Notes: generated by a model not told the origin, from the letters alone. DNA of 41,778 nt from Gemmatimonadaceae bacterium (GCA_019694735.1 JAIBBJ010000123.1:1-41778); one strand, 5' to 3'; counted from the first letter of the stretch, positions 26,249 through 35,658 are shown. Numbers and translations: made by a program.

Positions 26249-27738
26249 TCACCACCCTCCGTCCGTTCCCCGCCGCGGTCGCCACGGCGGTCGCCAGGGC
26301 GGTCGCCGGTGCGCTCGCGCTCGCGTCGCTCGCCGTCGGCGCCCGCAGCGCCGACGCGCAGGCGTTCGACCGCACGCGGCCGCCGGCGCTCGGCGCCGCC
26401 GCGCCGCTCGTGGTGCCCACCGTGCATGCCGCCCGGCTCCCCAATGGCCCGGCCCTGCAGGTCGTCGAGCACCGCGAGCTGCCGCTCGTGCAGGTCACGC
26501 TCACCATCGCCGGCGGCGGCCGCCTCGACAACGACCGCCCCGGGCTCGCGAGCTTCACCGCGAACCTCCTCGACGAGGGCGCCGGCCGCCGCGACGCGAA
26601 CGCGCTGCAGGCCGAGCTCGCGTACCTCGGCGCCTCGCTCAGCACGGGGGCGTCGTGGGATGCGATCACCGTCTCGCTGAAGGTCGCGCGGCGGAACCTC
26701 GAGCCCGCGCTCGACCTGATGGCCGACGTGGTGCTGCGCCCGACGTTCGACGCCACCGAGGTGCGGCGCCAGCGCGACCTGCGCGCCGCGGGCATCCTGC
26801 AGCAGCGCGACCAGCCCGCCTCGCTGGGCGGCCTCGCGCTCGCGCAGGCGATCTTCCCCAAGGGCCATCCCTACCGCCAGTCGCTCGGAGGCGACTCGGC
26901 CTCCACCGCGCCGCTCGACTCGGCGATGGTGCGCGACTTCTACGCCGGCGCCTTCCGGCCCGGGCGCGCGACCTTCTACGTCGTCGGCGACCTGGCGACC
27001 GCCGAGGCGCAGCAGCTGCTCGCGCGGCGCTTCGGCGGCTGGCGCGCGACGGGGCCCGAGCGGCGCCCGGCCCCGGTCCTCACCGCCGCCGCGCGGCCGC
27101 AGGGGCTGCAGGTCATCCTCGTGGACAAGCCCGGCGCCGCGCAGTCCATCGTGACCGTCGGCACCACGGGCGTCGAGCGCACGAGCGCCGACCTCGCCGC
27201 GATCGACGTGATGAACACGATCCTCGGCGGCTCCTTCTCGTCGCGCCTCAACACCAACCTCCGCGAGACGAAGGGCTACACCTACGGTGCCAGCTCGGGG
27301 TTCGCGTACCGGCCGCTGCCGGGGCCGTTCACGGCGAGCGCCGCAGTGCGCACCGACGTGACCGACTCGTCGCTCGTCGAGCTCTTCAAGGAGCTGCGCG
27401 CCATCCGTGACGGGCCGGTCTCCGATGACGAGCTCGCGCGCGCGAAGGCGTACATCACCCTCGGCCTGCCGGGGGACTTCGAGTCCACGTCACAGGTGGC
27501 CGGGCAGATGGCGTCGCTCGCGAACTGGAACCTCCCGCTCACCTGGCTGCAGGAGTACGTGCAGCGGATCGAGAAGGTGACCGCCGCCGACGTGCAGCGC
27601 GTGGCGCGGCAGTACGTGCCGGCGGAGAACGGCTACGTGATCGTGGTGGGCGACCTCGCGCGGATTCGGGCGGGGATCGAGGCGCTGCGGCTCGGGCCGG
27701 TCACCGTGCGCACGGTGGCGGAGCTCGTGCAGCCGTGA
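26245..27738 (+). CDS. M16-family peptidase, non-catalytic partner, secreted
   Basis: The 497-residue protein has a long signal peptide ending ARSADAQA and an M16 fold (HAARLPNGPALQVVEHRELP, GLASFTANLLDEGA, LGGSFSSRLNTNLRETKGYT). The HxxEH motif is absent: the aligned segment is LASFTANLLDEG. It should therefore pair with the preceding catalytic subunit as in mitochondrial processing peptidase and bacterial M16 heterodimers, where the partner supplies the arginine-rich SRLNTNLRE region. Translation starts at GTG 26245 in a 4-nt overlap. The GTGA at 27735 couples it to pheA. Confidence 0.87.
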   Translation: MITTLRPFPAAVATAVARAVAGALALASLAVGARSADAQAFDRTRPPALGAAAPLVVPTVHAARLPNGPALQVVEHRELPLVQVTLTIAGGGRLDNDRPGLASFTANLLDEGAGRRDANALQAELAYLGASLSTGASWDAITVSLKVARRNLEPALDLMADVVLRPTFDATEVRRQRDLRAAGILQQRDQPASLGGLALAQAIFPKGHPYRQSLGGDSASTAPLDSAMVRDFYAGAFRPGRATFYVVGDLATAEAQQLLARRFGGWRATGPERRPAPVLTAAARPQGLQVILVDKPGAAQSIVTVGTTGVERTSADLAAIDVMNTILGGSFSSRLNTNLRETKGYTYGASSGFAYRPLPGPFTASAAVRTDVTDSSLVELFKELRAIRDGPVSDDELARAKAYITLGLPGDFESTSQVAGQMASLANWNLPLTWLQEYVQRIEKVTAADVQRVARQYVPAENGYVIVVGDLARIRAGIEALRLGPVTVRTVAELVQP

Positions 27739-28616
27739 GTGCGGTCGCGCCGCTCCGCATCGCGCTCCAGGGCGAGCTCGGGTCCTTCAGCGATGAGGCG
27801 ATCCAGCAGCTGTGGGGCGGCGATGTGGAGCGGCGTCCCTGCCGCGACCTCGCCGACGTGGCGTCCGCCGTCGCGGCGGGCGAGGCGGACCGCGGCGTCC
27901 TCCCGCTGGAGAACACGATCGTCGGGTCGATCGCCGGCGCGCACGACGCGCTGAGCGCCGACGCGCGGCTCGCGGTGGTGGCCGAGACGGTGGTCGCGGT
28001 GCGGCACTGCCTGCTGGCGGCGCCCGGCGTCACGCTCGATACGGTGCGGAGCGTGTTCGCGCACCCGGTGGCACTCGCACAGTGCTCGCGCTTCTTCGCC
28101 GCGCACCCCGAGGTCGACGTGAGCCCCGCGTACGACACGGCGGGTGCCGCACTCGACGTCGCGCGCGTCGCGGACCCGGCCCTCGCGGTGCTCGCCAGCC
28201 GCCGCGCCGCGCAGCGCTACGGGCTGGCGATCCTGCGCGACGACGTCGAGGACCGCGACGACAACCAGACGCGCTTCATCGCGGTCGCCGCGGCGCCGGC
28301 GCCGTTGCCGGCCGGCACGCCGGCGCGCACGATGCTGGTGCTCCGCACGAGCGACGATGCCGGCGCGCTGCTGGCCGCGCTCTCGCCCTTCGCGCGGCAC
28401 GGCACGAGCATCCGCCGGCTCGAGTCGCGCCCGGGCGGCGCGCCGTGGACGTACCGCTTCTTCATCGAGTTCGACCACCAGGCGGGCGACCCGGTGGCGG
28501 ACACGGTGGTGCGCGAGGTCCTCGCGGCGGCCGCCGAGGGCCGGGCGATCGGGACCTACCCGCGGTGGAACCCCGGGCGGCGCGGCAGCATCGGCTGGCG
28601 CGCGATGTCGGGGTGA
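27735..28616 (+). CDS. pheA: Prephenate dehydratase
   Basis: The 293-residue enzyme has the PDT domain (LQGELGSFSDEAIQQLW, GVLPLENTIVGSIAGAHD, and the catalytic TRF motif in DDNQTRFIAV) followed by an ACT domain with the LESRPGG motif that binds phenylalanine for feedback inhibition. It converts prephenate to phenylpyruvate for phenylalanine synthesis in the cytoplasm. There is no chorismate mutase domain. It starts at GTG, overlapping the M16 partner's stop, an unexpected transcript mate. It ends 10 bp from the convergent queF. Confidence 0.9.
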   Translation: MSAVAPLRIALQGELGSFSDEAIQQLWGGDVERRPCRDLADVASAVAAGEADRGVLPLENTIVGSIAGAHDALSADARLAVVAETVVAVRHCLLAAPGVTLDTVRSVFAHPVALAQCSRFFAAHPEVDVSPAYDTAGAALDVARVADPALAVLASRRAAQRYGLAILRDDVEDRDDNQTRFIAVAAAPAPLPAGTPARTMLVLRTSDDAGALLAALSPFARHGTSIRRLESRPGGAPWTYRFFIEFDHQAGDPVADTVVREVLAAAAEGRAIGTYPRWNPGRRGSIGWRAMSG

Positions 28617-28626
28617 CGCGCGCGAC

Positions 28627-29019
28627 CTACCGCGCGACGTGCTCCGCGGTGATGATCGACTTGAGGCCGCCGCGCACGTTGAAGTCGCCGACGACCTTCA
28701 GGCGCCTGGGCTGCGCCGCCGCGACGAGGTCGTCGAGGATGCGGTTCACGACGCGCTCGTAGAAGATGCCGTCGTTGCGGAAGCTCCAGAGGTAGAGCTT
28801 GAGGCTCTTCAGCTCGAGGCAGGCCGCGGCCGGCACGTACGTGATGTTGATCGTCGCGAAGTCGGGCGCGCCGCCCTTGAGCAGGGCGAGCTCCGCCGCA
28901 TCGGACTCCACGCCGCCCAGCGGGCAGAGCGACGTGAACTCCGGCGTCGTCATGAAGATCTCGTAGTCCCGGTCGGGATACGGATTGGGGAACGTCTCGA
29001 GCAGTTCGGGCTGCGGCAT
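28627..29019 (-). CDS. queF: NADPH-dependent 7-cyano-7-deazaguanine reductase
   Basis: The 130-residue protein is a short, single-domain QueF. It contains the catalytic Cys in FTSLCPLGG (C32), the QueF motif CLELKSLKLYLWSFRN and the substrate-binding YERVVNRI. The enzyme reduces preQ0 to preQ1 in queuosine synthesis. It lies at the end of a long minus-strand gene array, 24 bp after the rhomboid gene and two genes from a QueE-like protein that has lost its metal-cluster cysteines. Confidence 0.92.
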   Translation of the reverse strand: MPQPELLETFPNPYPDRDYEIFMTTPEFTSLCPLGGVESDAAELALLKGGAPDFATINITYVPAAACLELKSLKLYLWSFRNDGIFYERVVNRILDDLVAAAQPRRLKVVGDFNVRGGLKSIITAEHVAR

Positions 29020-29043
29020 GTCAGGGTCCGGGACGCGCGCGGC

Positions 29044-29982
29044 TCAGCCGTCGCGCATCCGCTTCGCGTGGTCCTGCAGGATCCGGCGTTCCTCGTCGGT
29101 GAGCCGGTCGATCCCCTCCGCGGAGATCTTGTCGAGGATCGCATCCACGGTCGGCGGGGCCGCCGGGGGCGCCTCGGGCTTGGCGCGCCGGCGCGGCGCG
29201 CTGGAGCGGCGCGCGGCCGCGGCGTTGGTGCGCGAGACCACGTCGTCGATCGAGTCGCGGTCCTTCGCGCGCGAGCGCGGCGCGGTGCGTGGCACGGCGC
29301 GGGGGAGCTGGTCCTCGGGCGGCTCGTCGGGCAGCGCGGTCACGCCGTCGCGCAGCGTCTCGGCCAGCTGGACCGGCGTGGCGCGGACGAAGAGCCACGC
29401 CGTCGCGAGCCCGCCGAGGTGCGCCAGGAACGGCAGCCCGCCGCCATCCCCGCTCCGGAGCCCGACGAGCAGCACCATGGTCCCCACCAGCACGGTGAGC
29501 CAGCGGCCGCGCATCTCGAGGCCGCCCGCCGTACCGTGCACGTCGCCGCCCCAGCGCATGGCGTACGCGCCGAGCACCGCGAAGGCCGCTGCGGACGCGC
29601 CGAGGAGCACGCCCTCGCTGCCGGTGAGGAGCTGCAGCATCCACGCGCCGAGCCCGGCGAGCCAGAGGAAGGCGAGGTAGCGCCGCGCGCCCCACGCGAC
29701 CTCGAGCCGGGAGCCGAACAGCGCGATCGCGTACGCATTGAGCAGCAGCAGCGTCAGGTCGCGGTGCACGAGCGGGAAGGTCAGCGTCGTCCACCAGCGT
29801 CCCACCTCGAGGTCCTCCCGGTGGAACCCGAGCGCCGCCTGCACGTCGGCGGGGAGCACCACGGTCCACTGGAGGAACTCGACCGCGACGAGCAGCGCCA
29901 CGACCCACGCCGAGATGCGCGGCAGCCGCGGGAGCGGCGACGCGCCTCGTGCCTCGGGGAGCGGGACGCGGTCGGGCGTCAT
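29044..29982 (-). CDS. Rhomboid-family intramembrane serine protease with C-terminal tail
   Basis: The 312-residue protein has about six transmembrane helices. The dyad fits rhomboids: Ser in VLLGASAAAF (S130) and His in LAHLGG (H188); the HRDLTLLLLNAYAIALFG segment carries the His/Asn seen near the oxyanion hole. The polar tail includes an alkaline region (SSAPRRRAKPEAPPAAPP) and ends with TVDAILDKISAEGIDRLTDE, a short domain found behind many bacterial rhomboids (DUF6576-like). Start ATG 29982 is 5 bp after the QueE-like gene stop. Substrates are unknown. Confidence 0.85.
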   Translation of the reverse strand: MTPDRVPLPEARGASPLPRLPRISAWVVALLVAVEFLQWTVVLPADVQAALGFHREDLEVGRWWTTLTFPLVHRDLTLLLLNAYAIALFGSRLEVAWGARRYLAFLWLAGLGAWMLQLLTGSEGVLLGASAAAFAVLGAYAMRWGGDVHGTAGGLEMRGRWLTVLVGTMVLLVGLRSGDGGGLPFLAHLGGLATAWLFVRATPVQLAETLRDGVTALPDEPPEDQLPRAVPRTAPRSRAKDRDSIDDVVSRTNAAAARRSSAPRRRAKPEAPPAAPPTVDAILDKISAEGIDRLTDEERRILQDHAKRMRDG

Positions 29983-29986
29983 CGCG

Positions 29987-30652
29987 TCAGCGGAGCCCGG
30001 TCGGCGGCGGGAGCCGGAGCCCCAGCCGCGTGTCGGCGTGCACACCCACGGCCTGCTCGAGCAGCGTCGCCCACCGCCGGTCGAGCACGTTGTACGCGTC
30101 GGGCGCCTGGAACGGGTGGATGACCACCTGCGTCGCGGCGCTCACCGCGTGCGCCTCCTGCACCAGCCGTAGCAGCACGGAGTCCGGCGTCTCCTCGCGC
30201 GCCGCGAGCACGAGCGCGTGGTCGCGCCCCCCCGCGGCCGCGACGCGGAGCGTCTCGATCGCGCGGTCCGTCGCCGCTTCATTGGAGAGGAACTCGAGCG
30301 TCACCTGCACCAGGGCGAGCTGCGGCAGCAGCTCGGCGAGCGCCTCGGGGCGCTGGCCGTCGGTGTCGAGCATCACCGGGATCCTCGGCTTCACCGCCTC
30401 GAGCGCGGCGAGCAGGAACGGTACGCTCCCGAGCGGGTCGCGCCCGCCGATCACGATCGAGTGGAAGCTCGAGCGCGAGAGCTGCCGGTCGAGCTCGCGC
30501 GCGAGCGCCGGCGCGACGTACATCGTCGCCGTCTCGGCCTCGCCCGCGAACCGCACGAAGAGCTGCCGACGCCCCGCCCAGGGCCCGAGGGACTGCACCC
30601 CTGCCGGGACCCCTGCCAGCGCCGCTGCCACCACCGATCCCACGTCGGTCAT
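29987..30652 (-). CDS. QueE-like protein lacking the radical-SAM cysteine motif
   Basis: The 221-residue protein resembles 7-carboxy-7-deazaguanine synthase (QueE) and related radical SAM activases: residues 19-37 read VQSLGPWAGRRQLFVRFAG, where QueE has the SxQGEGxxxGxxxxFVRxxG stretch. The next residues, EAETATMY, replace the expected cluster motif CxxxCxxC. The SAM-binding GGE motif is GGRDPL (69-74) and the strand PVMLDTDGQRPEALAELL matches the ldTnG region. The protein has no Cys at all, so a [4Fe-4S] cluster cannot be bound. It is likely a repurposed or regulatory paralogue. Its ATG overlaps ddl by 4 nt, and queF is two genes downstream. Confidence 0.65.
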   Translation of the reverse strand: MTDVGSVVAAALAGVPAGVQSLGPWAGRRQLFVRFAGEAETATMYVAPALARELDRQLSRSSFHSIVIGGRDPLGSVPFLLAALEAVKPRIPVMLDTDGQRPEALAELLPQLALVQVTLEFLSNEAATDRAIETLRVAAAGGRDHALVLAAREETPDSVLLRLVQEAHAVSAATQVVIHPFQAPDAYNVLDRRWATLLEQAVGVHADTRLGLRLPPPTGLR

Positions 30653-31605
30653 CGATCCGTTCCCGTTGCCGTTGCCCCGAGCGCGTCGAGCGCGATGCGC
30701 TCGCACAACGTCGGGAAGTCCACGCCGTCCGCCTGCGCCGCCTGTGGCACGAGGCTCGTTCCCGTCATGCCCGGCAGCGTGTTCGCCTCCAGGCAGAACA
30801 ACCGTCCGTCCGGATGCAGGCGGAAGTCGATCCGCGCGCATCCCCGCAGCTTGAGCGCCTCGTACGCGCGCCGCGCCAGCCGCTGCGTCTCGTCCCGCAC
30901 CGCCGGCGGCAGGTCCGCGGGGAACACCTCCTCCGCCATCCCCGCCGTGTACTTGCACTCGTAGTCGTAAATCTCGTGCTTCGGGATGATCTCGCCAACC
31001 GGCATCACCCAGTCCCCGAGGATCCCGACCGTCAGTTCCCGCCCGGGAACATACGTCTCCAGCATGACCTCGTCATCGTGGCGGAACGCGAGCGCGACCG
31101 CCTCGGACAGCGCCTGCGTCGCTTTCACGATGGAGAGCCCCACGGTGGACCCCTGCTTGGAGGGCTTCACCACCAGCGGCAGGCCGAGCGCCCCGGCCAT
31201 CTCCTCGGCGAACGGCGTGGTCCGCCATGGCCACCGGTCGCCCGGCCGGAGCATCCGCCAGTCCGCGGTCGGCACACCGGCCGCCCGGAAGACGATCTTG
31301 GACAGGTCCTTGTCCATCGCGAGCGCGCTCGCGAGGTGCCCGCTGCCGGTGTAGCGCACGCCCGCGAGGTCGAACATCGCCTGGATGGTGCCGTCCTCGC
31401 CGGCCCCGCCGTGCAGCGCCATCCACACGACGTCCGCGGCGCGCGCGGCCGGCAGCACGGCGAACGCATCGCCGGCCGGGTCGGCCTCGGTGACGGCGTG
31501 CCCCTTCGCGCGCAGCGCGGCGGCCACGCGGCCGCCGCTCGAGAGCGAGACCTCGCGCTCGGCCGAATCACCGCCCTGGAGGAGGAGGATCTTCAGCGGG
31601 GCCAT
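30649..31605 (-). CDS. ddl: D-alanine-D-alanine ligase
   Basis: The 318-residue ATP-grasp enzyme has the Ddl signatures LLLQGGDSAEREVSLSSGG, WMALHGGAGEDGTIQAMFDL, KPSKQGSTVGLSIV, ETYVPGRELTVGIL and the metal-binding end CLEANTLPGMTGTSLVPQAA. It joins two D-alanines for peptidoglycan in the cytoplasm. Its start overlaps the cbs stop by 3 nt and its stop overlaps the QueE-like start, so it is embedded in a larger operon. It is the standard cell-wall enzyme, unlike the divergent ATP-grasp at 11666-12676. Confidence 0.93.
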   Translation of the reverse strand: MAPLKILLLQGGDSAEREVSLSSGGRVAAALRAKGHAVTEADPAGDAFAVLPAARAADVVWMALHGGAGEDGTIQAMFDLAGVRYTGSGHLASALAMDKDLSKIVFRAAGVPTADWRMLRPGDRWPWRTTPFAEEMAGALGLPLVVKPSKQGSTVGLSIVKATQALSEAVALAFRHDDEVMLETYVPGRELTVGILGDWVMPVGEIIPKHEIYDYECKYTAGMAEEVFPADLPPAVRDETQRLARRAYEALKLRGCARIDFRLHPDGRLFCLEANTLPGMTGTSLVPQAAQADGVDFPTLCERIALDALGATATGTDR

Positions 31606-33002
31606 CAGCGCGCCATCACGTACTGCAGCAGGTCCGACCGCGTCAGGATCCCCTGCACCGTGCCGTGGTCGCGCACGAGCACCGCCGGGTTGTTGCGGCC
31701 GAGGAGCTTCACGGCGGCGTCCACCGCCATCGGTGCGTCCACCACCGGGAACGGGCCGTCCATCACGTCGCTCACCGTGCGCTCGAGCACCTTGGTGTCC
31801 TCGAGCCCGCGCACGCTCAGCACGCTCTCGCTCACCGAGCCGACGCAGCTCGGCCCGTCCATCACCGGCAGCTGCGAGACGTTGTGGAGGCTCATCAGGC
31901 CGAGCGCCTGGCGCACCGACATCCCCGGTGCCGCGCTGACGAGGGCCGGGATGTCCCCGCCCTTCATCGCGAGCAGCTGGCCGAGGGTCATCTTCTCGGG
32001 ATCGAGCAGCTGGTTCTCGCGCATCCACTCGTCGTTGAAGAGCTTCGAGAGGTAGCGCTCGCCGGTGTCGCAGAGCACGGTGACGACGCAGGCGTCGGGG
32101 TCATTGATGCGGCGCGCGACGTTGAGCGCGGCGTGGGCGATCATCCCGGCCGAGCCGCCGACGAAGAGCCCTTCCTCACGCGTGAGCCGGCGCGCCATCG
32201 CGAAGGCATCGCGGTCGCTCACCGACTGGTACTCGTCGATCACCGAGAGGTCGAGCGCGCCCGGCACCTTGTCCTGGCCGACGCCCTCCACCTTGTACGG
32301 CGCACCCTGCGGCTTGTTCGCGCCGTTGGAGCGCCACACCTCGGCGAGGATCGAGCCCACCGGGTCGGCGCCGACGATCTGCACCTTGGGGTTCCGTTCC
32401 TTCAGGTACTTCCCGGTGCCGCTGATCGTGCCACCCGTGCCCGCACCGGCGACGAAGTGGGTGATCCGGCCGCCCGTCTGCTCCCAGAGCTCCGGCCCCG
32501 TCGTCTCGTAGTGCGCCTGCGGGTTCGTCATGTTGTAGAACTGGTTGGCGAGCACCGCATTGGGGGTCTCGCCCGCGATCCGCTTCGCCATGGACGTGTA
32601 GCTGTCCGGGTGCTCCGGCGGGACCGCGGTCGGCGTGATGATCACCTCGGCGCCGAACGCCTTGAGGAGCCGCACCTTCTCCTGGCTCATCTTGTCCGGC
32701 ATCGTGAAGATGCACTTGTAGCCCTTGAGCGCGGCCGCGATCGCGAGCCCCACGCCGGTGTTGCCGCTCGTCGCCTCGACGACCGTGCCGCCCGGCTTGA
32801 GCTGCCCCGTGCGCTCGAACTCGGCGATGATCGGCAGGCCGATGCGGTCCTTCACCGACCCGCCCGGATTGAAGAACTCGGCCTTGCCGTAGACCGGCGT
32901 CCGGAAGCCCTGCGTCACCCGCGTGAGGCGGATGAGCGGCGTCCAGGCGATGGTCTCGAGGACGTTCGCGTACGGCTGGCGGTGGCGGGGATGGTCGGTC
33001 AT
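31605..33002 (-). CDS. Cystathionine beta-synthase / cysteine synthase with CBS pair
   Basis: The 465-residue PLP enzyme has the cysteine synthase fold: PGGSVKDRIG with the Schiff-base Lys (K51), TSGNTGVG, and the PLP-phosphate loop GAGTGGTISGTGKYLK. A pair of CBS domains (about 345-465: VRQALGLMSLHNVSQLPVMD and VDAAVKLLGRNNPAVLVRD) follows. This plan matches bacterial cystathionine beta-synthases; cysteine synthase activity cannot be excluded. CBS pairs usually bind adenosyl ligands and regulate activity. Its stop overlaps the ddl start; mutS ends 31 bp upstream. Confidence 0.9.
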   Translation of the reverse strand: MTDHPRHRQPYANVLETIAWTPLIRLTRVTQGFRTPVYGKAEFFNPGGSVKDRIGLPIIAEFERTGQLKPGGTVVEATSGNTGVGLAIAAALKGYKCIFTMPDKMSQEKVRLLKAFGAEVIITPTAVPPEHPDSYTSMAKRIAGETPNAVLANQFYNMTNPQAHYETTGPELWEQTGGRITHFVAGAGTGGTISGTGKYLKERNPKVQIVGADPVGSILAEVWRSNGANKPQGAPYKVEGVGQDKVPGALDLSVIDEYQSVSDRDAFAMARRLTREEGLFVGGSAGMIAHAALNVARRINDPDACVVTVLCDTGERYLSKLFNDEWMRENQLLDPEKMTLGQLLAMKGGDIPALVSAAPGMSVRQALGLMSLHNVSQLPVMDGPSCVGSVSESVLSVRGLEDTKVLERTVSDVMDGPFPVVDAPMAVDAAVKLLGRNNPAVLVRDHGTVQGILTRSDLLQYVMAR

Positions 33003-33033
33003 GGGAGGGAGGGGGGAGGGGCCTGGCGCCAAT

Positions 33034-35658
33034 CTACCGCCGAGCCCGCGCCTCGGCCGACAGGTCGGCGAGGAGCGCGAGCGCCTGCAGCGGCGTGAGC
33101 GTGTCGGGGTCGAGGTCCTGCAGCCGTGCGACGAGCGGGTCGGGCACGGCGAAGAGCGCGAGCTGGTCCGCCGGCGCGGCGGCGCCCCCGGCCGGCGTCG
33201 CCCGGCGCGCACCGGGCCGGCCGCCGAGCGCGGGCACGAGCTGCTCCCCCTCGAGGACCCGGAGCAGCGCGCGTGCCCGCGCGATGACCGGCGCGGGCAG
33301 CCCGGCGAGCCGCCCGACCTCGATGCCGTAGGAACGGTCGGCGCCGCCCGGCTTGAGGCGGTGGAGGAAGAGGATCCGTTCGCCGGCCTCCTGCACCGCC
33401 ACATTATAGTTGCGCACCGATACGAATTCGTCGGCGAGCTGGGTGAGCTCGTGGTAGTGCGTCGCGAAGACCGTCTTGCAGCCGACGCGCTCGTGGAGGT
33501 GCTCGCTCACCGCCCAGGCGATGGAGAGGCCGTCCCAGGTCGCCGTGCCGCGGCCGATCTCGTCGAGCAGCACGAGGCTCTGCGCGGTGGCGGTGTGCAG
33601 GATCGCGCTCGTCTCGGCCATCTCCACCATGAAGGTGGACTGGCCGCGCACGAGGTTGTCGCTCGCGCCGACGCGGGTGAAGACGCGGTCGGCGACGCCG
33701 ACGCGCGCCGCGGCGGCGGGGACGTAGCTCCCCATCTGCGCCATCAGCACCAGGAGCCCGATCTGGCGGAGGATCGTGCTCTTGCCGGCCATGTTGGGGC
33801 CGGTGAGGATGATCATCCGCGCGTCGGGCGTGAGCGTGACGTCGTTCGGGACGAACTGGTCGCGCGGCATCATCCGTTCGACCACCGGGTGGCGGCCGCG
33901 CACGATCTCGAGCGCCGGGCCGTCGTCCACCACGGGGCGCACGTACCCCTCGCGCGCCGCGACCTCGGCGAGCGCGGCCAGCACGTCGCCCTCGGCGCAG
34001 CGCCGGGCGATCGCCTGGAGCCGCGCCACCTGGGCGCCGGTGCGCGCGCGCAGCGCCTCGAAGAGCTCGCGCTCCAGCGCCTCCATGCGCTCGGTCGCGT
34101 GGAGCACCTTCTCCTCGAACTCCTTCAGCGCCGGCGTGATGTAGCGCTCGGCGCCGGTGAGCGTCTGCCGCCGCTGGTAGTCGGCGGGGACGCTGCCGCG
34201 GTGCGCGTTGGTGATCTCGATGTAGTAGCCGAAGACGCGATTGTACCCGACCTTGAGCGACGCGATGCCGGTGCGCGTGCGCTCCTCGGCCTGCAGCGCC
34301 GCGATCGCGTCCTTGCCGCCGGTGGCGATGGCCCGCAGCTCGTCGAGCGGCGCGCTGACGCCGGGGGCGATGGTCTCGCCGTCGCCGAACGCGATCGGCG
34401 GCCGCGCGACGAGCGTGGCCTGGATCTCCGCGGCGAGCGGGGCCGCGTCGTCCCATCCGTCGGCGAGCGCGCGCAACGCGCCGTCGAGCCGCGTGCGGCG
34501 CAGCGCGGCGATCACCTCGGGCAGCCGGGCGAGCGAGTCGCCGAGGGCGCGGAGGTCGCGCGGCGTCGCACGGCCGGCGGCGGTACGGCCGGCGAGGCGC
34601 TCCACGTCGCGCACGCCGTCGAGCGCCTCGCGCAGCGCGGCGCGGGCGAGCGCGTCGTCGAAGAGCGCCGTGACGGCATCGAGCCGCGCGGTGATCGCCG
34701 CGACGTCGGTCAGCGGCGCGAGGATCCATTGGCGCAGCAGCCGCGCGCCCATCGGCGTCGCGGTGCGGTCGAGCACGCCGAGGAGCGTGCCGCTGGTGTC
34801 GTCGCGCGCCCGGAGCGACTCGACGAGCTCGAGGTTGCGGCGCGTCATCTCGTCGAGCGGCATCGTGCCGCCCGGGCGCTCGACGACGGGACGCGCGAGG
34901 TGCGGGAGCCCGCCCGGCTGCAGCTCCTTGAGGTAGCGGAGCAGCGCGCCGGCCGCGCCGGTGGCGACCGCGTCCGCCGCGCCGATGCCGAAGCCCTCGA
35001 GCGACCGCACCGCGAACTGCTGCGCGAGCGCGTCCTCGGCGAGCGCCGGCTCGAACTCCCAGCCCTCGCGTGTGGTGACGAGCGCACCGGCGAGGCCCGC
35101 GAGCGTCTCGGCGGCGCCGTCCCCACCCGCCGGCACGAGTACCTCGCGCGGCGCGAGGCGCGCGAGTGCGGCGTCCGCATCGCGTCGCGCGCAGCGCACG
35201 AGGCGCAGTTCGCCGGTGGAGAGGTCGGCCGCGGCGATGCCGACCTCGTCGCCGGCCGCGCGCACGGCACAGAGCCAGTTGTTGCGGCCGGTGTCGAGGA
35301 GGTCGTCGCTGAACGCCGCGCCCGGGGTCACCGTCTCGATGACGGCGCGCTTCACGATCCCCTTCGCGAGCTTCGGGTCCTCCACCTGCTCGCAGATCGC
35401 GACGCGATGGCCCTGCTGCACGAGGCGGCGCAGGTACTCGGAGGCCGCCTTCACCGGCACGCCGGCGAGCGGCACCTCGGTGGCGCCGCCGTTGTTCCGC
35501 GAGGTGAGCGTGAGGTCGAGCGCGCGCGCGGCGACCTCGGCGTCCTCGTAGAACATCTCGTAGAAGTCGCCCATCCGGAAGAACAGGATCGCGTGCGGAT
35601 GCCGCGCCTTGATCTCCCGGTATTGCGCCATCAGCGGCGTCGCCGTCGCCCCACTCAC
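33034..35658 (-). CDS. mutS: DNA mismatch repair protein MutS
   Basis: The 874-residue protein has all MutS parts: the mismatch-binding FFRMGDFYEMFYEDA near the N-terminus, connector and lever domains, and the ATPase with Walker A GPNMAGKS, LVRGQSTFMVEMAETS and Walker B LVLLDEIGRGTA. It recognises base mismatches. The GTG start at 35658, overlapping the SPOR gene stop, supplies the conserved TPLMAQY lead-in, so it is preferred to ATG 35631. A perfect TATAAT on this strand (33403-33408) lies in the 3' part of the gene. Confidence 0.95.
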   Translation of the reverse strand: MSGATATPLMAQYREIKARHPHAILFFRMGDFYEMFYEDAEVAARALDLTLTSRNNGGATEVPLAGVPVKAASEYLRRLVQQGHRVAICEQVEDPKLAKGIVKRAVIETVTPGAAFSDDLLDTGRNNWLCAVRAAGDEVGIAAADLSTGELRLVRCARRDADAALARLAPREVLVPAGGDGAAETLAGLAGALVTTREGWEFEPALAEDALAQQFAVRSLEGFGIGAADAVATGAAGALLRYLKELQPGGLPHLARPVVERPGGTMPLDEMTRRNLELVESLRARDDTSGTLLGVLDRTATPMGARLLRQWILAPLTDVAAITARLDAVTALFDDALARAALREALDGVRDVERLAGRTAAGRATPRDLRALGDSLARLPEVIAALRRTRLDGALRALADGWDDAAPLAAEIQATLVARPPIAFGDGETIAPGVSAPLDELRAIATGGKDAIAALQAEERTRTGIASLKVGYNRVFGYYIEITNAHRGSVPADYQRRQTLTGAERYITPALKEFEEKVLHATERMEALERELFEALRARTGAQVARLQAIARRCAEGDVLAALAEVAAREGYVRPVVDDGPALEIVRGRHPVVERMMPRDQFVPNDVTLTPDARMIILTGPNMAGKSTILRQIGLLVLMAQMGSYVPAAAARVGVADRVFTRVGASDNLVRGQSTFMVEMAETSAILHTATAQSLVLLDEIGRGTATWDGLSIAWAVSEHLHERVGCKTVFATHYHELTQLADEFVSVRNYNVAVQEAGERILFLHRLKPGGADRSYGIEVGRLAGLPAPVIARARALLRVLEGEQLVPALGGRPGARRATPAGGAAAPADQLALFAVPDPLVARLQDLDPDTLTPLQALALLADLSAEARARR
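33403..33408 (-). promoter_or_regulatory. TATAAT inside mutS, possible internal promoter for cbs-ddl
   Basis: A perfect TATAAT on the minus strand lies in a locally AT-rich patch encoding RNYNVAV, about 400 bases before the cbs start. No good -35 is seen. It may be an intragenic promoter or simply the codons for Tyr-Asn. Confidence 0.25.
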
